Below are positions 54,804 through 63,101 of a DNA stretch of 64,000 nucleotides, piece after piece. The first letter of the stretch is position 1, and each line of letters begins with the position of its first letter. The stretch covers positions 4,658,501-4,722,500 of the forward strand of contig NZ_AP024745.1 of the NCBI RefSeq assembly GCF_019704555.1, given 5' to 3'. Position numbers and translations under genes: made by a program. Source of the stretch: Actinoplanes sp. L3-i22. GTDB lineage: Bacteria > Actinomycetota > Actinomycetes > Mycobacteriales > Micromonosporaceae. The notes beneath the pieces were generated by a model that saw only the letters and a program-made list of their open reading frames with translations, did no database searches and was not told where the DNA came from.

Positions 54804-55196
54804 ATGGCTGAACCGATGATGACCACCTGGACCGGCGAGGAGCTGACCGCCATCGGCGGCGCCGAGGAACTGGGGCTGGCCACGCCGCGTCGTGACGGGA
54901 CGCTGCGGCCCTACGTGACGATGTGGGTGGTGCGCACCGGTGACGAGCTGTACGTGCGCTCGGCTCGCGGCCCGGCCAACGGCTGGTACGTGCGCGCGCT
55001 GCGCGCCGGGGCGGGCCGGATCCGCGCCGGCGGCCTGGAACGCGAGGTCAGCTTCGCGTCGGCCGCGCCGGACGTCCACCCGGGCATCGACGCCGCCTAC
55101 CACGCCAAATACGACCGTTACGGGCCCGCGATCGTGGGTTCCGTCGTGGGGGAGCAGGCCCGTGAGGTCACCGTCCGCCTGCTGCCCCGTGTCTGA
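54804..55196 (+). CDS. DUF2255-like small protein
   Basis: 130 residues. The pattern (TWTGEELTAIGGAEELGLATPR, TMWVVRTGDELYVRSARGPA, AGRIRAGGLEREVSF) matches DUF2255 proteins, predicted split-barrel flavin- or F420-binding relatives. AAAGGA precedes the ATG. It follows the transporter remnant and may share its promoter with the divergent MmyB-type regulator. Cofactor and substrate are inference. Confidence 0.72.
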   Translation: MAEPMMTTWTGEELTAIGGAEELGLATPRRDGTLRPYVTMWVVRTGDELYVRSARGPANGWYVRALRAGAGRIRAGGLEREVSFASAAPDVHPGIDAAYHAKYDRYGPAIVGSVVGEQAREVTVRLLPRV

Positions 55197-55270
55197 GAGG
55201 AACCGCGTCGTCGCGGACCGCGGACCCGCCGATCGCGTCGAATCCGGCGCGATCGGCGGTGTGGTGCCGG

Positions 55271-56536
55271 TCAGCCGGCCGGGCTGGTCCAGCCGGCCGG
55301 GACGTGGGCGAGGCGGACCCGCTGCGGGTGGTCACCGACCGGAACCGAGACGACCTTCTGTCCGGTGGCGAAGTCGATGGCGGTGACCTGGTCGGCGCCG
55401 CTCTCGGAGATGACGCAGTCGCGCCCGTCGCCGCTGACCGTCGCCCAGTACGGCTTGACGGCCGGAACCAGCGTTCCCTCCTGCAGGCTCGCGCGGTCCA
55501 CGACGGTGGCGTAGTCGTCCATCGTCCCGGCGACGCACAGTTTGCTGCCGTCCGGGCTCATGGACAGCCCGTGGTGGCGCGAGTCGTTGACGAACGTGGT
55601 GCGGTCGTCGCTGGTGGCCGGATTCTTCGGCAGCGTCTTCACTCGGGTGATCTTGTCGGTGGCGACGTCGTACTCGATGAAGCCGTTGAAGAACGACACC
55701 TGGAAGTACAGCTTGCCGAAGTCCGGGCTGAAGACCGCCGGACGTACGGCATTGGACAGATCGGAGCGGCCGAACGCGTCGAGCCGCGCCCGCATGTCGA
55801 TCGTCTTGACCACCCGGTACGTGCTGGTGTCGACCACGGTGATGTGCCGATCGCCCTTGGTCCAGTCCTGCTGCGGGCTGTCCAGGTCGGTCTCGACGTT
55901 GCCGATCGACATGTTCCACAGGTACCGGCCGCCGTCGGTGTAGACGTTCTCGTGCGGCTTGTCGCCGGTCGCGAACGAGCCGAGCTGGGCGCCGGTGTTG
56001 ATGTCGAGCACCTGCACGGTGTTGGCGGTCGAGGCGGAGACCGCGACCTTGGTGCCGTCGGGGGAGACCGCCATGTGGTCGGCGCGGTAACCGGCGACCG
56101 CGAACCGCCACTTGAGCTTCCCGGTGGCCAGGTCGATGGAGACGACGTCGGCGAAACTGGGCCGCGACGCCACCAGCGCGGTGCCGTCCGGCGTGGAGTA
56201 GAGATCGTCGACGAGCTGGTCGTGGCCCTCGCCGGGGCCGTTGCGGATGCCGAGGAAGTAGATCAGCTTGATCGGGTTGAGGTAGATCTCGGCGAGCCGG
56301 CGATCCTTGTCCGGCACGACGTTGACCCGCCCGATCTTGGCGAAGTCGCCGTGCGAGTCGATGACGTCGGCGGTGCCCTCCCAGTTGTTGCCGACGAACA
56401 TGACCTCGCGCAGCGCGGCGGCGGTGGATGCCGGGCCGGCGGCGGCGACCGAGGTGGTGGCGCCGGCGGTGAGCGCGGTGGCTGCGGCCGCCGCGCCCAG
56501 CAGTCGCCAGAGGCGACCGGTGATGCTGGAGCGCAT
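55271..56536 (-). CDS. Secreted YVTN-type beta-propeller protein
   Basis: 421 residues. A twin-basic-start signal peptide (RLWRLLGAAAAATALTAGATTSVAAA) precedes a YncE/YVTN-like propeller. Repeats have the pattern MAVSPDGTKVAVSASTANTV, with VLDINTGAQ and TAIDFATGQK ends. The protein probably lies outside the membrane and binds a ligand or other protein; no catalytic residues are clear. The ATG has GGGAG at a good distance. No operon partner is adjacent. Confidence 0.82.
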   Translation of the reverse strand: MRSSITGRLWRLLGAAAAATALTAGATTSVAAAGPASTAAALREVMFVGNNWEGTADVIDSHGDFAKIGRVNVVPDKDRRLAEIYLNPIKLIYFLGIRNGPGEGHDQLVDDLYSTPDGTALVASRPSFADVVSIDLATGKLKWRFAVAGYRADHMAVSPDGTKVAVSASTANTVQVLDINTGAQLGSFATGDKPHENVYTDGGRYLWNMSIGNVETDLDSPQQDWTKGDRHITVVDTSTYRVVKTIDMRARLDAFGRSDLSNAVRPAVFSPDFGKLYFQVSFFNGFIEYDVATDKITRVKTLPKNPATSDDRTTFVNDSRHHGLSMSPDGSKLCVAGTMDDYATVVDRASLQEGTLVPAVKPYWATVSGDGRDCVISESGADQVTAIDFATGQKVVSVPVGDHPQRVRLAHVPAGWTSPAG

Positions 56537-56717
56537 GTCTTCTCCCGATGGGTGAGCAGGACGAATGCTCGGAATGCGAAACCCCGCGGTGTTCCCATTG
56601 ACGCACCTGGATGGTAGGTCCCGAGTGGCTCAGATCACAATGCGCCCGAGTGAAAACTATTCGCGTCCCTGTTGCGGTGCGTGACAGCGGGAGCGGCGCA
56701 CATCCGCTGCGGAGCGG

Positions 56718-57203
56718 TCAGCAGTCCGCCTCGTCGGGGGCGAGTGACTCCCGCTGGGCGGTCTGCGCGACCCGCGAGAGCAGCGTGCGCAACTGCTCCG
56801 AGTCCTGCTCGTCGAGATCGGCGAGCAGGCGTGCCTCGGCGGCGGCGAGGCTGAGCCGGACCTGCTGGAGGCGAGTGCGTCCGGTGTCGGTGAGGAGAAC
56901 CTGGCGTGCACGCCGGTCCCGCGGGTCGGGGCGCCGGGTCACCAGCTGGTGCGCTTCCAGGTCGTCGAGCAGGTAGGTCATCACGGTGCGGTCGAGGCTG
57001 ACCTCCTTGGCCAGCGACAGCTGTGAGGGCGGCTCCCCGCCGGCCAGGGCCATCAGGACCAGGTAGCCCCGCGGTCCGCCGGGCAGCCCGGCGACGGACT
57101 CGGTGGCGACGCGACTGAATGCCGCCGAGACCAGGCGGATCGCCCAGCCCAGATCGGTCCCCAGGGTCAGGTCGTCGGCCGCGCCGCGAGGTTTGTCACT
57201 CAC
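56718..57203 (-). CDS. MarR-family transcriptional regulator
   Basis: 161 residues. Winged helix of the MarR type: LSLAKEVSLDRTVMTYLLDDLEAHQLV, then the RRPDPRDRRARQVLLTDTGR wing, with dimerisation helices at both ends. It probably represses the divergent SDR gene and itself in response to a phenolic or oxidised ligand. GTG 57203 was chosen because the alternative ATG at 57257 lies within the operator-like inverted repeat. Confidence 0.9.
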   Translation of the reverse strand: MSDKPRGAADDLTLGTDLGWAIRLVSAAFSRVATESVAGLPGGPRGYLVLMALAGGEPPSQLSLAKEVSLDRTVMTYLLDDLEAHQLVTRRPDPRDRRARQVLLTDTGRTRLQQVRLSLAAAEARLLADLDEQDSEQLRTLLSRVAQTAQRESLAPDEADC

Positions 57204-57231
57204 CCGGGCATCGTAACACCATGCGCTTGTC

Positions 57232-57262
57232 GGCAGATGTTCTTGCGGGCAGAACATCTGCC
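57232..57262. promoter_or_regulatory. Operator-like 12-bp inverted repeat between marR and SDR genes
   Basis: GGCAGATGTTCT (57232-57243) and AGAACATCTGCC (57251-57262) are perfect complements around 7 bases. The dyad sits between the divergent MarR and SDR genes and is a strong candidate for the MarR site. Confidence 0.78.
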
Positions 57263-57319
57263 ATGCATAGTTGTTGAGTCAGGCCGTACGGCATGACGAC
57301 GACAGCAGGGGAGACGGCG

Positions 57320-58072
57320 ATGACCATCAGCACCGGTTTGCACGGAAAGACCGCACTGGTGACCGGGGCGACCTCAGGGATCGGCAAGGCCATCGCGCAA
57401 CACCTGGCCCGGCTGGGGGCCGACGTCGTGCTGCACGGGCGAGACCACGCCCGCGGCGAGGCACTGGTGAAGGAGATCGCGGCCGACGGCGGCACGGCCC
57501 GGTTCGTTGCGGCCGACCTCGCCGACGCCCAGGACACGCTGCGCCTGGCCGCCGCGGCCGGCGAGGTGGACATCCTGGTCAGCAGCGCCGGGCTGTACGA
57601 GTTCGCCCCCACCGCGGCCACCGATGCCGCCAGCTTCGATCGGCACGTCGCGGTCAACACCCGCGCCCCGTTCCTGCTCGTCGGAGCTTTGGCGCCCGCC
57701 ATGGCCCGGCGCGGGCACGGCTCGATCGTGCTGGTCGGTTCGAGCGCGGCGCGTCAGCCCGCCGCGATCGGCGCCGCCTACGCGGCGTCCAAGGCCGGCG
57801 CGGAGATCCTGACCCGCTACTGGGCGACCGAGTTCGGCCCGTCCGGCGTGCGGGTCAACGCGGTCTCGCCCGGCCCGGTGCACACCGAGGGCACGGTGGC
57901 GATGCTCGGCGAGCACATCGGAGCCCTGGACAAGACCAACGCGCGCGGCCGGGCCGGGCGCCCCGAGGAGATCGCCGACGTCGTCTCGTTCCTGGTCAGC
58001 GACGTCAGCAGCTACGTCAACGGCGCGATCCTGTTCGCCGACGGCGGCGAGCTCAGCACCCTGCCCGGCTGA
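57320..58072 (+). CDS. Short-chain dehydrogenase/reductase
   Basis: 250 residues. Classical SDR: nucleotide-binding TGATSGIG (15-22), SSAGLYEF for NNAG, catalytic Ser in VGSSAARQ and YAASK with Tyr and Lys, then the VNAVSPGPVHTEG turn. It would oxidise or reduce a small alcohol or ketone with NAD(P). ATG 57320 has GGGGAGA upstream; ATG 57293 is in frame further up. Divergent from marR with a shared operator, so its expression is probably ligand-induced. Confidence 0.92.
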   Translation: MTISTGLHGKTALVTGATSGIGKAIAQHLARLGADVVLHGRDHARGEALVKEIAADGGTARFVAADLADAQDTLRLAAAAGEVDILVSSAGLYEFAPTAATDAASFDRHVAVNTRAPFLLVGALAPAMARRGHGSIVLVGSSAARQPAAIGAAYAASKAGAEILTRYWATEFGPSGVRVNAVSPGPVHTEGTVAMLGEHIGALDKTNARGRAGRPEEIADVVSFLVSDVSSYVNGAILFADGGELSTLPG

Positions 58073-58144
58073 GGGGCGGCGCCGTGAAGGCCTTCGTCAT
58101 CGGCCTTCTTGAGGTCAGCTCGCGGCCGCCCGCGACCTTACGCT

Positions 58145-58801
58145 TCACACGGTCGGCGACGCGCTCTGCAGGAATCGCAGCACGGCCAGGACCCGCCGGT
58201 GATCGCCCTCCGCGGCGGGCAGGTCGAACTTGGTGAAGATGCTGTTGATGTGCTTGGCCACGGCGCTCTCGCTGACCACGAGCTTGTCCGCGATCCCGGC
58301 GTTGGACCGCCCCTCGGCCATCAGCCCGAGCACCTCCCGCTCCCGCCCGGTGAGCCGGTCCAGCGGGGTGTCCTGCCGCCGCACCAGCAGCTGCGCCACC
58401 ACCTCGGGGTCCAGTGCGGTGCCGCCGGCGGCCACCCGGCGCAGCGACTCCAGGAAGACGTCCACGTCCGCGACCCGGTCCTTGAGCAGGTAGCCGACGC
58501 CGGTGGTGCTCGTGGAGAGCAGGTCGGCGGCGTAGCGCTCCTCGACGTACTGGGACAGCACCATGATCGCCACCTCGGGCCACTGCCGCCGGACCACCAG
58601 GGCGGCGCGGATCCCCTCGTCGGTGAAGGTCGGCGGCATCCGTACGTCCACGATCACCAGTTCCGGGCGGTGCCGCTGCACCGCGGCCAGCAGCCCGGCG
58701 GCGTCGTCGACCGCGGCGGCCACCTCGAAGCCGGTCGTCTCCAGCAGTTTGGTCAGCCCGGCGCGCAGCAGCACCGAGTCCTCGGCGATCACAGTTCGCA
58801 C
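58145..58801 (-). CDS. NarL-type response regulator
   Basis: 218 residues. Receiver domain with the acidic pair (IAEDS), phospho-acceptor Asp in VIVDVRMPP, Thr/Ser and Lys (LLKDRVAD) positions, and a C-terminal LuxR-type HTH (LTGREREVLGLMAEGRSNAG; SESAVAKHINSIFTKFDLP). The GTG start lies inside the end of the kinase gene (13-base overlap), so the pair is co-translated. Targets are not evident. Confidence 0.93.
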   Translation of the reverse strand: MRTVIAEDSVLLRAGLTKLLETTGFEVAAAVDDAAGLLAAVQRHRPELVIVDVRMPPTFTDEGIRAALVVRRQWPEVAIMVLSQYVEERYAADLLSTSTTGVGYLLKDRVADVDVFLESLRRVAAGGTALDPEVVAQLLVRRQDTPLDRLTGREREVLGLMAEGRSNAGIADKLVVSESAVAKHINSIFTKFDLPAAEGDHRRVLAVLRFLQSASPTV

Positions 58802-60072
58802 GGAAGCTCCACCCTGATCGTGGTCGGCCCACCGACCGGGCTGACCATCTCGAACCTGCCGTCCACCGAGGCCGCGCGCTGCGCCAGGCCGGTCAGCCCG
58901 GAGCCGCGGGCGGCGTCGGCGCCGCCGATCCCGTCGTCCGCGACGGACAGCCGCAGCCGGGCGCCGTCGAGCCACACGTCCACCCGGGCCGCGGACGCCC
59001 GGGCGTGCTTGGCCACGTTGGCCAGGGCCTCCGCGACCATGAAGTACGCCACCGCCTCGACCGTCGGCGCGACCCGCCGGGGCACGTCCACCGCCAACCG
59101 CACCGGCACCGGGGAGCGGGCCGCGATGCCGGAGAGCGCCGCGTCCAGGCCGCGGTCCTCCAGGACCACCGGGTGCAGGCCGCGCACCAGGTTGCGCAGC
59201 TCGCCCAGGGCCTCCTTGGCCTGCTCGTGCGCCTCGGCCAGCGCGGTCCGGGCGTCCTCGGGCAGGTCCTTCAGGGTCGCCCGGGCCAGGCCCAGGTTCA
59301 TCGCCAGGGACACCAGCCGCTGCTGGGCGCCGTCGTGCAGGTCGCGTTCGATCCGGCGACGCTCGGCGTCGGCGGCCTCCACCACCGCGGCCCGGCTCTC
59401 GGTCAGGTCGGTCACCCGCCGGGCCAGCCGCTCCGCCCGGCTGGGGCCGAGCAGGTCGGTGGCGACCTTCAGATCCCAGCGCACCGAGGCCATGACCAGC
59501 CAGGGCATGAGGTAGACCACCACCAGGCACCCGAGCGCCAGCCACAGGGCCAGGGACGTCGCCATGGACAGCCACTTCCAGTCCGGGCCGAAGGCGATCG
59601 CCGCGCTCAGCCAGCCGAAGCAGATCAGCCCGCAGACCCACATGGTGCCCGCGATCACGCCGACCAGGTTGGCCGCCGGCCCCGCGATCAGGTGGTAGCA
59701 GGCCTGCCGCCAGGTGCGCGGGTTGCGCAGCCGCGCGCTCATCCGCGGGAGGAACGGCGCCTCCGCGGACGCGGCGTCGCGGGCGGTGTGCGGAGCCCGG
59801 GGGATCTGGGCGCCCCGGATCTCGTAGTACACGGACCGGCGCAGCGTCGTGAGCTGCGGGCCCAGCAGCACCGCCGCCAGCGGCGGGAGGACGGCGCAGG
59901 CCAGGATCGACGGCAGGTGGACGGGGGCGAAGAACGCCCACGGCAGCCCGATCAAACCCAGCGGCAGCAGGCTCAGCGCCGAGCCGAGGATCACGAACCA
60001 CAGGTCGCGCCACGGCCGCCCGCGCCAGGGTGCCAGCAGGAAGTGGCCGATCGGCGCCAGGACGGCGTTCAT
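58789..60072 (-). CDS. Sensor histidine kinase of the NarL-type pair
   Basis: 427 residues. Four to five N-terminal membrane helices, then HisKA_3 with the phospho-acceptor His in RRIERDLHDGAQQRL and a HATPase domain (VAEALANVAKHA N-box; VADDGIGG). The membrane part also resembles a DUF1707/PspC-like sensor region with little outside loop, so it may sense an intramembrane stimulus. ATG 60072. It phosphorylates the regulator encoded at 58145. Confidence 0.92.
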   Translation of the reverse strand: MNAVLAPIGHFLLAPWRGRPWRDLWFVILGSALSLLPLGLIGLPWAFFAPVHLPSILACAVLPPLAAVLLGPQLTTLRRSVYYEIRGAQIPRAPHTARDAASAEAPFLPRMSARLRNPRTWRQACYHLIAGPAANLVGVIAGTMWVCGLICFGWLSAAIAFGPDWKWLSMATSLALWLALGCLVVVYLMPWLVMASVRWDLKVATDLLGPSRAERLARRVTDLTESRAAVVEAADAERRRIERDLHDGAQQRLVSLAMNLGLARATLKDLPEDARTALAEAHEQAKEALGELRNLVRGLHPVVLEDRGLDAALSGIAARSPVPVRLAVDVPRRVAPTVEAVAYFMVAEALANVAKHARASAARVDVWLDGARLRLSVADDGIGGADAARGSGLTGLAQRAASVDGRFEMVSPVGGPTTIRVELPCEL

Positions 60073-60252
60073 GGCCCCTACGGTATTCGGCCACGTGACC
60101 GGCGCTCCATGGCGCTGGTGCCCGCATCGGCCTGTACCTGGCACCACCCCCGGAACGGAAAGCCGCACTACTGATTCGCCGGGCCGCGGCGGCCAGAGTG
60201 GTGATCGTGCCCGGCGCACCACCAGACGCCGGGCCGAGAGGGGACGACCGCC

Positions 60253-60678
60253 ATGCTTGCCGTCACGTACCACCTCGACCGCGGCCCCGCCGGACGCCGG
60301 TCGAGCGGGCTCGGCGCCGCCTTCGTGCTGGCCGGGCTCGCGATGATCCCGTGGCTGTGCTACCTCTCGGTCACCCTGCCGGCCAGCGCGTGGGACGCGC
60401 ACTGGTCGCTCGCCTGGGTCGGCCTGGACGGCTGCGAGGCGCTGGCGCTGTTCGCCACCGGCCGGTTCCTGCTGCGGCGGGACAACCGGTGCGTGCTGAG
60501 CGCGGTCGGCGCCGCGGTGCTGCTGCTCGTGGACGCCTGGTTCGACGTCACGGCGGCCGCGCCCGGCCCGGATCTGGCCGCTGCGATCGTCATGGCGGTC
60601 TTCGCCGAGATCCCGATCGCACTGGTCTGCGCCGTGCTCGCCGCGCGCGTCCTGCGCACCCCGTTCCCGCACGGCTGA
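60253..60678 (+). CDS. Small four-helix membrane protein
   Basis: 141 residues with four hydrophobic helices (AAFVLAGLAMIPWLCYLSVTL, ALALFATGRFLL, AAVLLLVDAWFDVTAA, AVFAEIPIALVCAVLAA). A GAGGGGA ribosome site precedes the ATG. This compact four-helix plan is found in many uncharacterised actinobacterial integral membrane proteins. It is divergent from the histidine kinase gene and might be its target. Function unknown. Confidence 0.75.
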   Translation: MLAVTYHLDRGPAGRRSSGLGAAFVLAGLAMIPWLCYLSVTLPASAWDAHWSLAWVGLDGCEALALFATGRFLLRRDNRCVLSAVGAAVLLLVDAWFDVTAAAPGPDLAAAIVMAVFAEIPIALVCAVLAARVLRTPFPHG

Positions 60679-60852
60679 GCGGCCGCCGCGTGCCCGTTTC
60701 GTCCGCGCCCTGTCGCGCGTCACCGACCTGGCGCAAGACCGTCCTCGCCACCACCGGAGCCGCTGCCGACGGCCGGCGCGACGAGACGCTTGCTCAATCA
60801 GGCGAGACGAACAAGCATTTCGCGTCTCACCACCGCTTCTTACCGTGAACCG

Positions 60853-61695
60853 GTGCAGAAAATTGTTCTCGGTAAGGTCGAAGTCATCCGGGTCGTCGAG
60901 TGGCACGGTGGCTTCAGCGCGACCAACGTCCTGTTCCCGACCGTGCCCGGTGAGCTGTGGCGGCGGCACGAATCCTGGCTGGCGCCGGATTTCCTGAACG
61001 CCGCGACCGGCGAGTGGCAGACCACCATCCAGACCTGGGTGCTGCGTAGCGCCGGCCGCACGGTGCTCATCGACAGCGGGCTGGGCCGGGGCAAGCACGG
61101 TGTGCCCGAGCAGTTCGAGCGCGGCGACCTGCTCGACCTGCTGGCCGCGGCGGGGGTCCGGCCGCAGGACGTGGACCTCGTGGTCAACACGCACCTGCAC
61201 AGCGACCACGTGGGCGGCAACACGCGGTTGGCCGGCGGCGAGTGGATTCCGGCATTTCCCAACGCCCGGTACCTGATCAGCCGTGCCGATTTCGACTACT
61301 GGAATCCGGCCAACGGCCATGTTCCTCGGTCGCCGTTGCACTCCGTGCCCGAGGTCGCGGCCGTGTTCGAGCAGAGTGTGCTGCCCGTGCACCGGGCCGG
61401 GCAGGCGGTGCTGTGGGACGGCGACAGCCACCGCATCGACGGGGACCTGGTGCTGGAACTGGCGTCCGGTCACACGCCCGGCTCGGCCGTGCTCCGGCTC
61501 GAGTCCGGCACGGATCGGGCGCTGTTCGTCGGCGACCTGATCCACAGCCCGCTGCAGGTGATCGAGCCCGATCACGAGATCTGCGTGAGTGAGGATCCGG
61601 CCGAGGCGATCCGGACCCGGCGCCGCGTCCTGGCCCGGGCGGCGGCGACCAACAGCCTGGTGGTGCCCGCCCACTTCGGCATTCACCGGGCTTGA
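60853..61695 (+). CDS. Metallo-beta-lactamase-fold hydrolase
   Basis: 280 residues. The zinc motif is THLHSDHVGG, followed by a later His in ASGHTPGSA and the Asp in LFVGDLIHSP, with a closing VPAHFG. The N-terminal strand (TIQTWVLRSAGRTVLIDSG) fits quorum-lactonase or ester-hydrolase-like members. TACCGT stands 6 bases before GTG 60853, which supports that start and a leaderless transcript. Substrate unknown. Confidence 0.88.
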   Translation: MQKIVLGKVEVIRVVEWHGGFSATNVLFPTVPGELWRRHESWLAPDFLNAATGEWQTTIQTWVLRSAGRTVLIDSGLGRGKHGVPEQFERGDLLDLLAAAGVRPQDVDLVVNTHLHSDHVGGNTRLAGGEWIPAFPNARYLISRADFDYWNPANGHVPRSPLHSVPEVAAVFEQSVLPVHRAGQAVLWDGDSHRIDGDLVLELASGHTPGSAVLRLESGTDRALFVGDLIHSPLQVIEPDHEICVSEDPAEAIRTRRRVLARAAATNSLVVPAHFGIHRA

Positions 61696-61876
61696 CGCGC
61701 GGCAACCGGGACGAGCCGCTCAGCGTTGCCCTGAGCCGGTCGACCCGACCCACAGGCGAACCAAAGATCAAATGCGAATTCCTGGGTACGGCCGGCAGCC
61801 CCGGCTCATCGTCGGATGCTCGCGCCGGTCCACGACGTGAGCGCTCCCCGACCCCGCTTTGATACAGGTTTCGCTG

Positions 61877-61896
61877 AATACAGCCGACGCTGTATT
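61877..61896. promoter_or_regulatory. ArsR/SmtB-type operator at the metal-sensor promoter
   Basis: AATACAGC-cgac-GCTGTATT is a perfect 8-bp dyad. It overlaps TATTGT (61893-61898), which lies 6 bases before the ATG at 61905. A sensor bound here would block a leaderless promoter. Confidence 0.75.
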
Positions 61897-61904
61897 GTCG
61901 GGCC

Positions 61905-62234
61905 ATGGAGACGGTGACACACGGCCAGGTCCTCGCCCGCTTCGGGCATGCCCTGTCGGACGCGACCCGTGCCCGGCTGCTGCTGGCGCTGCGTGACGCG
62001 CCCGGCTACCCGGCCGAGCTGGCCGACCTGCTCGGGGTGACCCGGCAGAACCTGTCGAACCATCTGGCCTGCCTGCGCGGTTGCGGTCTGGTCGTCGCCG
62101 TCCCGGAGGGCCGCCGCACCCGTTACGAGCTGTCCGACCTCCGGATCCGGCACGCCCTCGACGACCTGCTCGGCCTGGTCCTCGCGGTCGACCCGACCGC
62201 CTGCCCCGACGCGGCCGACAAGGACTGCTGCTGA
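61905..62234 (+). CDS. CmtR-like ArsR-family metal sensor
   Basis: 109 residues. Winged helix with LADLLGVTRQNLSNHLACLRGCGLVV and the wing VPEGRRTRYELSD. Cys residues in the recognition helix (CLRGC) and at the C-terminus (DKDCC) match the thiolate site of CmtR-type cadmium/lead sensors. Metal binding should release the dyad at 61877. It overlaps the next gene (TGATG), a cation-efflux-like protein, so it probably controls metal export. Confidence 0.88.
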   Translation: METVTHGQVLARFGHALSDATRARLLLALRDAPGYPAELADLLGVTRQNLSNHLACLRGCGLVVAVPEGRRTRYELSDLRIRHALDDLLGLVLAVDPTACPDAADKDCC

Positions 62235-62950
62235 TGAACCTGCCGCTTGCTCCGCTCACGCCGGCCGGGCCGGGCGCTCAGCGCCGGGCGGTGCTCACCC
62301 GGCGGATCCGGCTGCTGGTCGCCGCGACCATCACCTACAACGTGATCGAGGCGGTCGTCGCGATCAGCGCCGGCACCCTCGCGAACTCCACCGCGCTGAT
62401 CGGCTTCGGTCTCGACTCGGTCATCGAGGTGTCCTCCGCCGCTGCGGTCGCCTGGCAGTTCGCCGGCGCCGACCCCGAGAAGCGGGAGAAGACCGCGCTG
62501 CGGGTCATCGCGATCTCGTTCTTCGCGCTCGCCGCGTACGTCACCGTCGAATCGGTGCGAGCCCTGCTCGGCGGTGCCGAAGCCGGACACTCCACGGTCG
62601 GCATCGTCCTGGCTGCCGTCTCGCTCGCCGTGATGCCCGGCCTGTCCTACGCCCAGCGCCGCGCCGGCCGCGAACTCGGCTCCCGCACCGCGGTCGCCGA
62701 CTCGAAACAAACCTTGCTGTGCACCTACCTCTCCGGGGTGCTGCTCGTCGGCCTCCTGGTCAACAGCCTGTTCGGCTGGAGCTGGGCCGACCCGATCGCC
62801 GCGCTGGTCATCGCCGCGGTGGCCGTCAAGGAAGGCCGCGAAGCCTGGCGCGGCGACGCCTGCTGCGCCCCCACCCCGCCCGCCGGCACCAGGGCGGGCG
62901 ACGCCGGGACCTGTGCCGACGGCTGCTGCGCCGGGCAGCCTTCCCCGTGA
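62234..62950 (+). CDS. Cation-efflux-like membrane protein
   Basis: 238 residues, about six helices. It resembles the CDF transmembrane domain without the usual cytoplasmic tail: ATITYNVIEAVVAISAGTLA, then FGLDSVIEVSSAAAV (the Asp of helix 2) and a second half with VADSKQTLLCTYLSG. The C-terminus is Cys-rich (GDACCAP, CADGCCAG) and may bind thiophilic metal. It is translationally coupled to the CmtR-like sensor, so cadmium, lead or zinc export is likely. Confidence 0.85.
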   Translation: MNLPLAPLTPAGPGAQRRAVLTRRIRLLVAATITYNVIEAVVAISAGTLANSTALIGFGLDSVIEVSSAAAVAWQFAGADPEKREKTALRVIAISFFALAAYVTVESVRALLGGAEAGHSTVGIVLAAVSLAVMPGLSYAQRRAGRELGSRTAVADSKQTLLCTYLSGVLLVGLLVNSLFGWSWADPIAALVIAAVAVKEGREAWRGDACCAPTPPAGTRAGDAGTCADGCCAGQPSP

Positions 62951-63101
62951 TCCGGTGCCGCCGCGATGGCCGCAATCCGCTCACCGCGCAACCCGGCGAC
63001 CGCTACGAGCAGCTACGTCGCCGCCCACCGGTGAGCTGAGCAGGTACTACGACCACCATCATCAGCATGACCCGGTTGCGCCCAGCGGAGAGGCTGAAGG
63101 C

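Noticed and set aside
57204..57257. ATG 57257 as the marR start
   Set aside because: It lies within the perfect inverted repeat and adds a non-conserved, Cys-containing extension.
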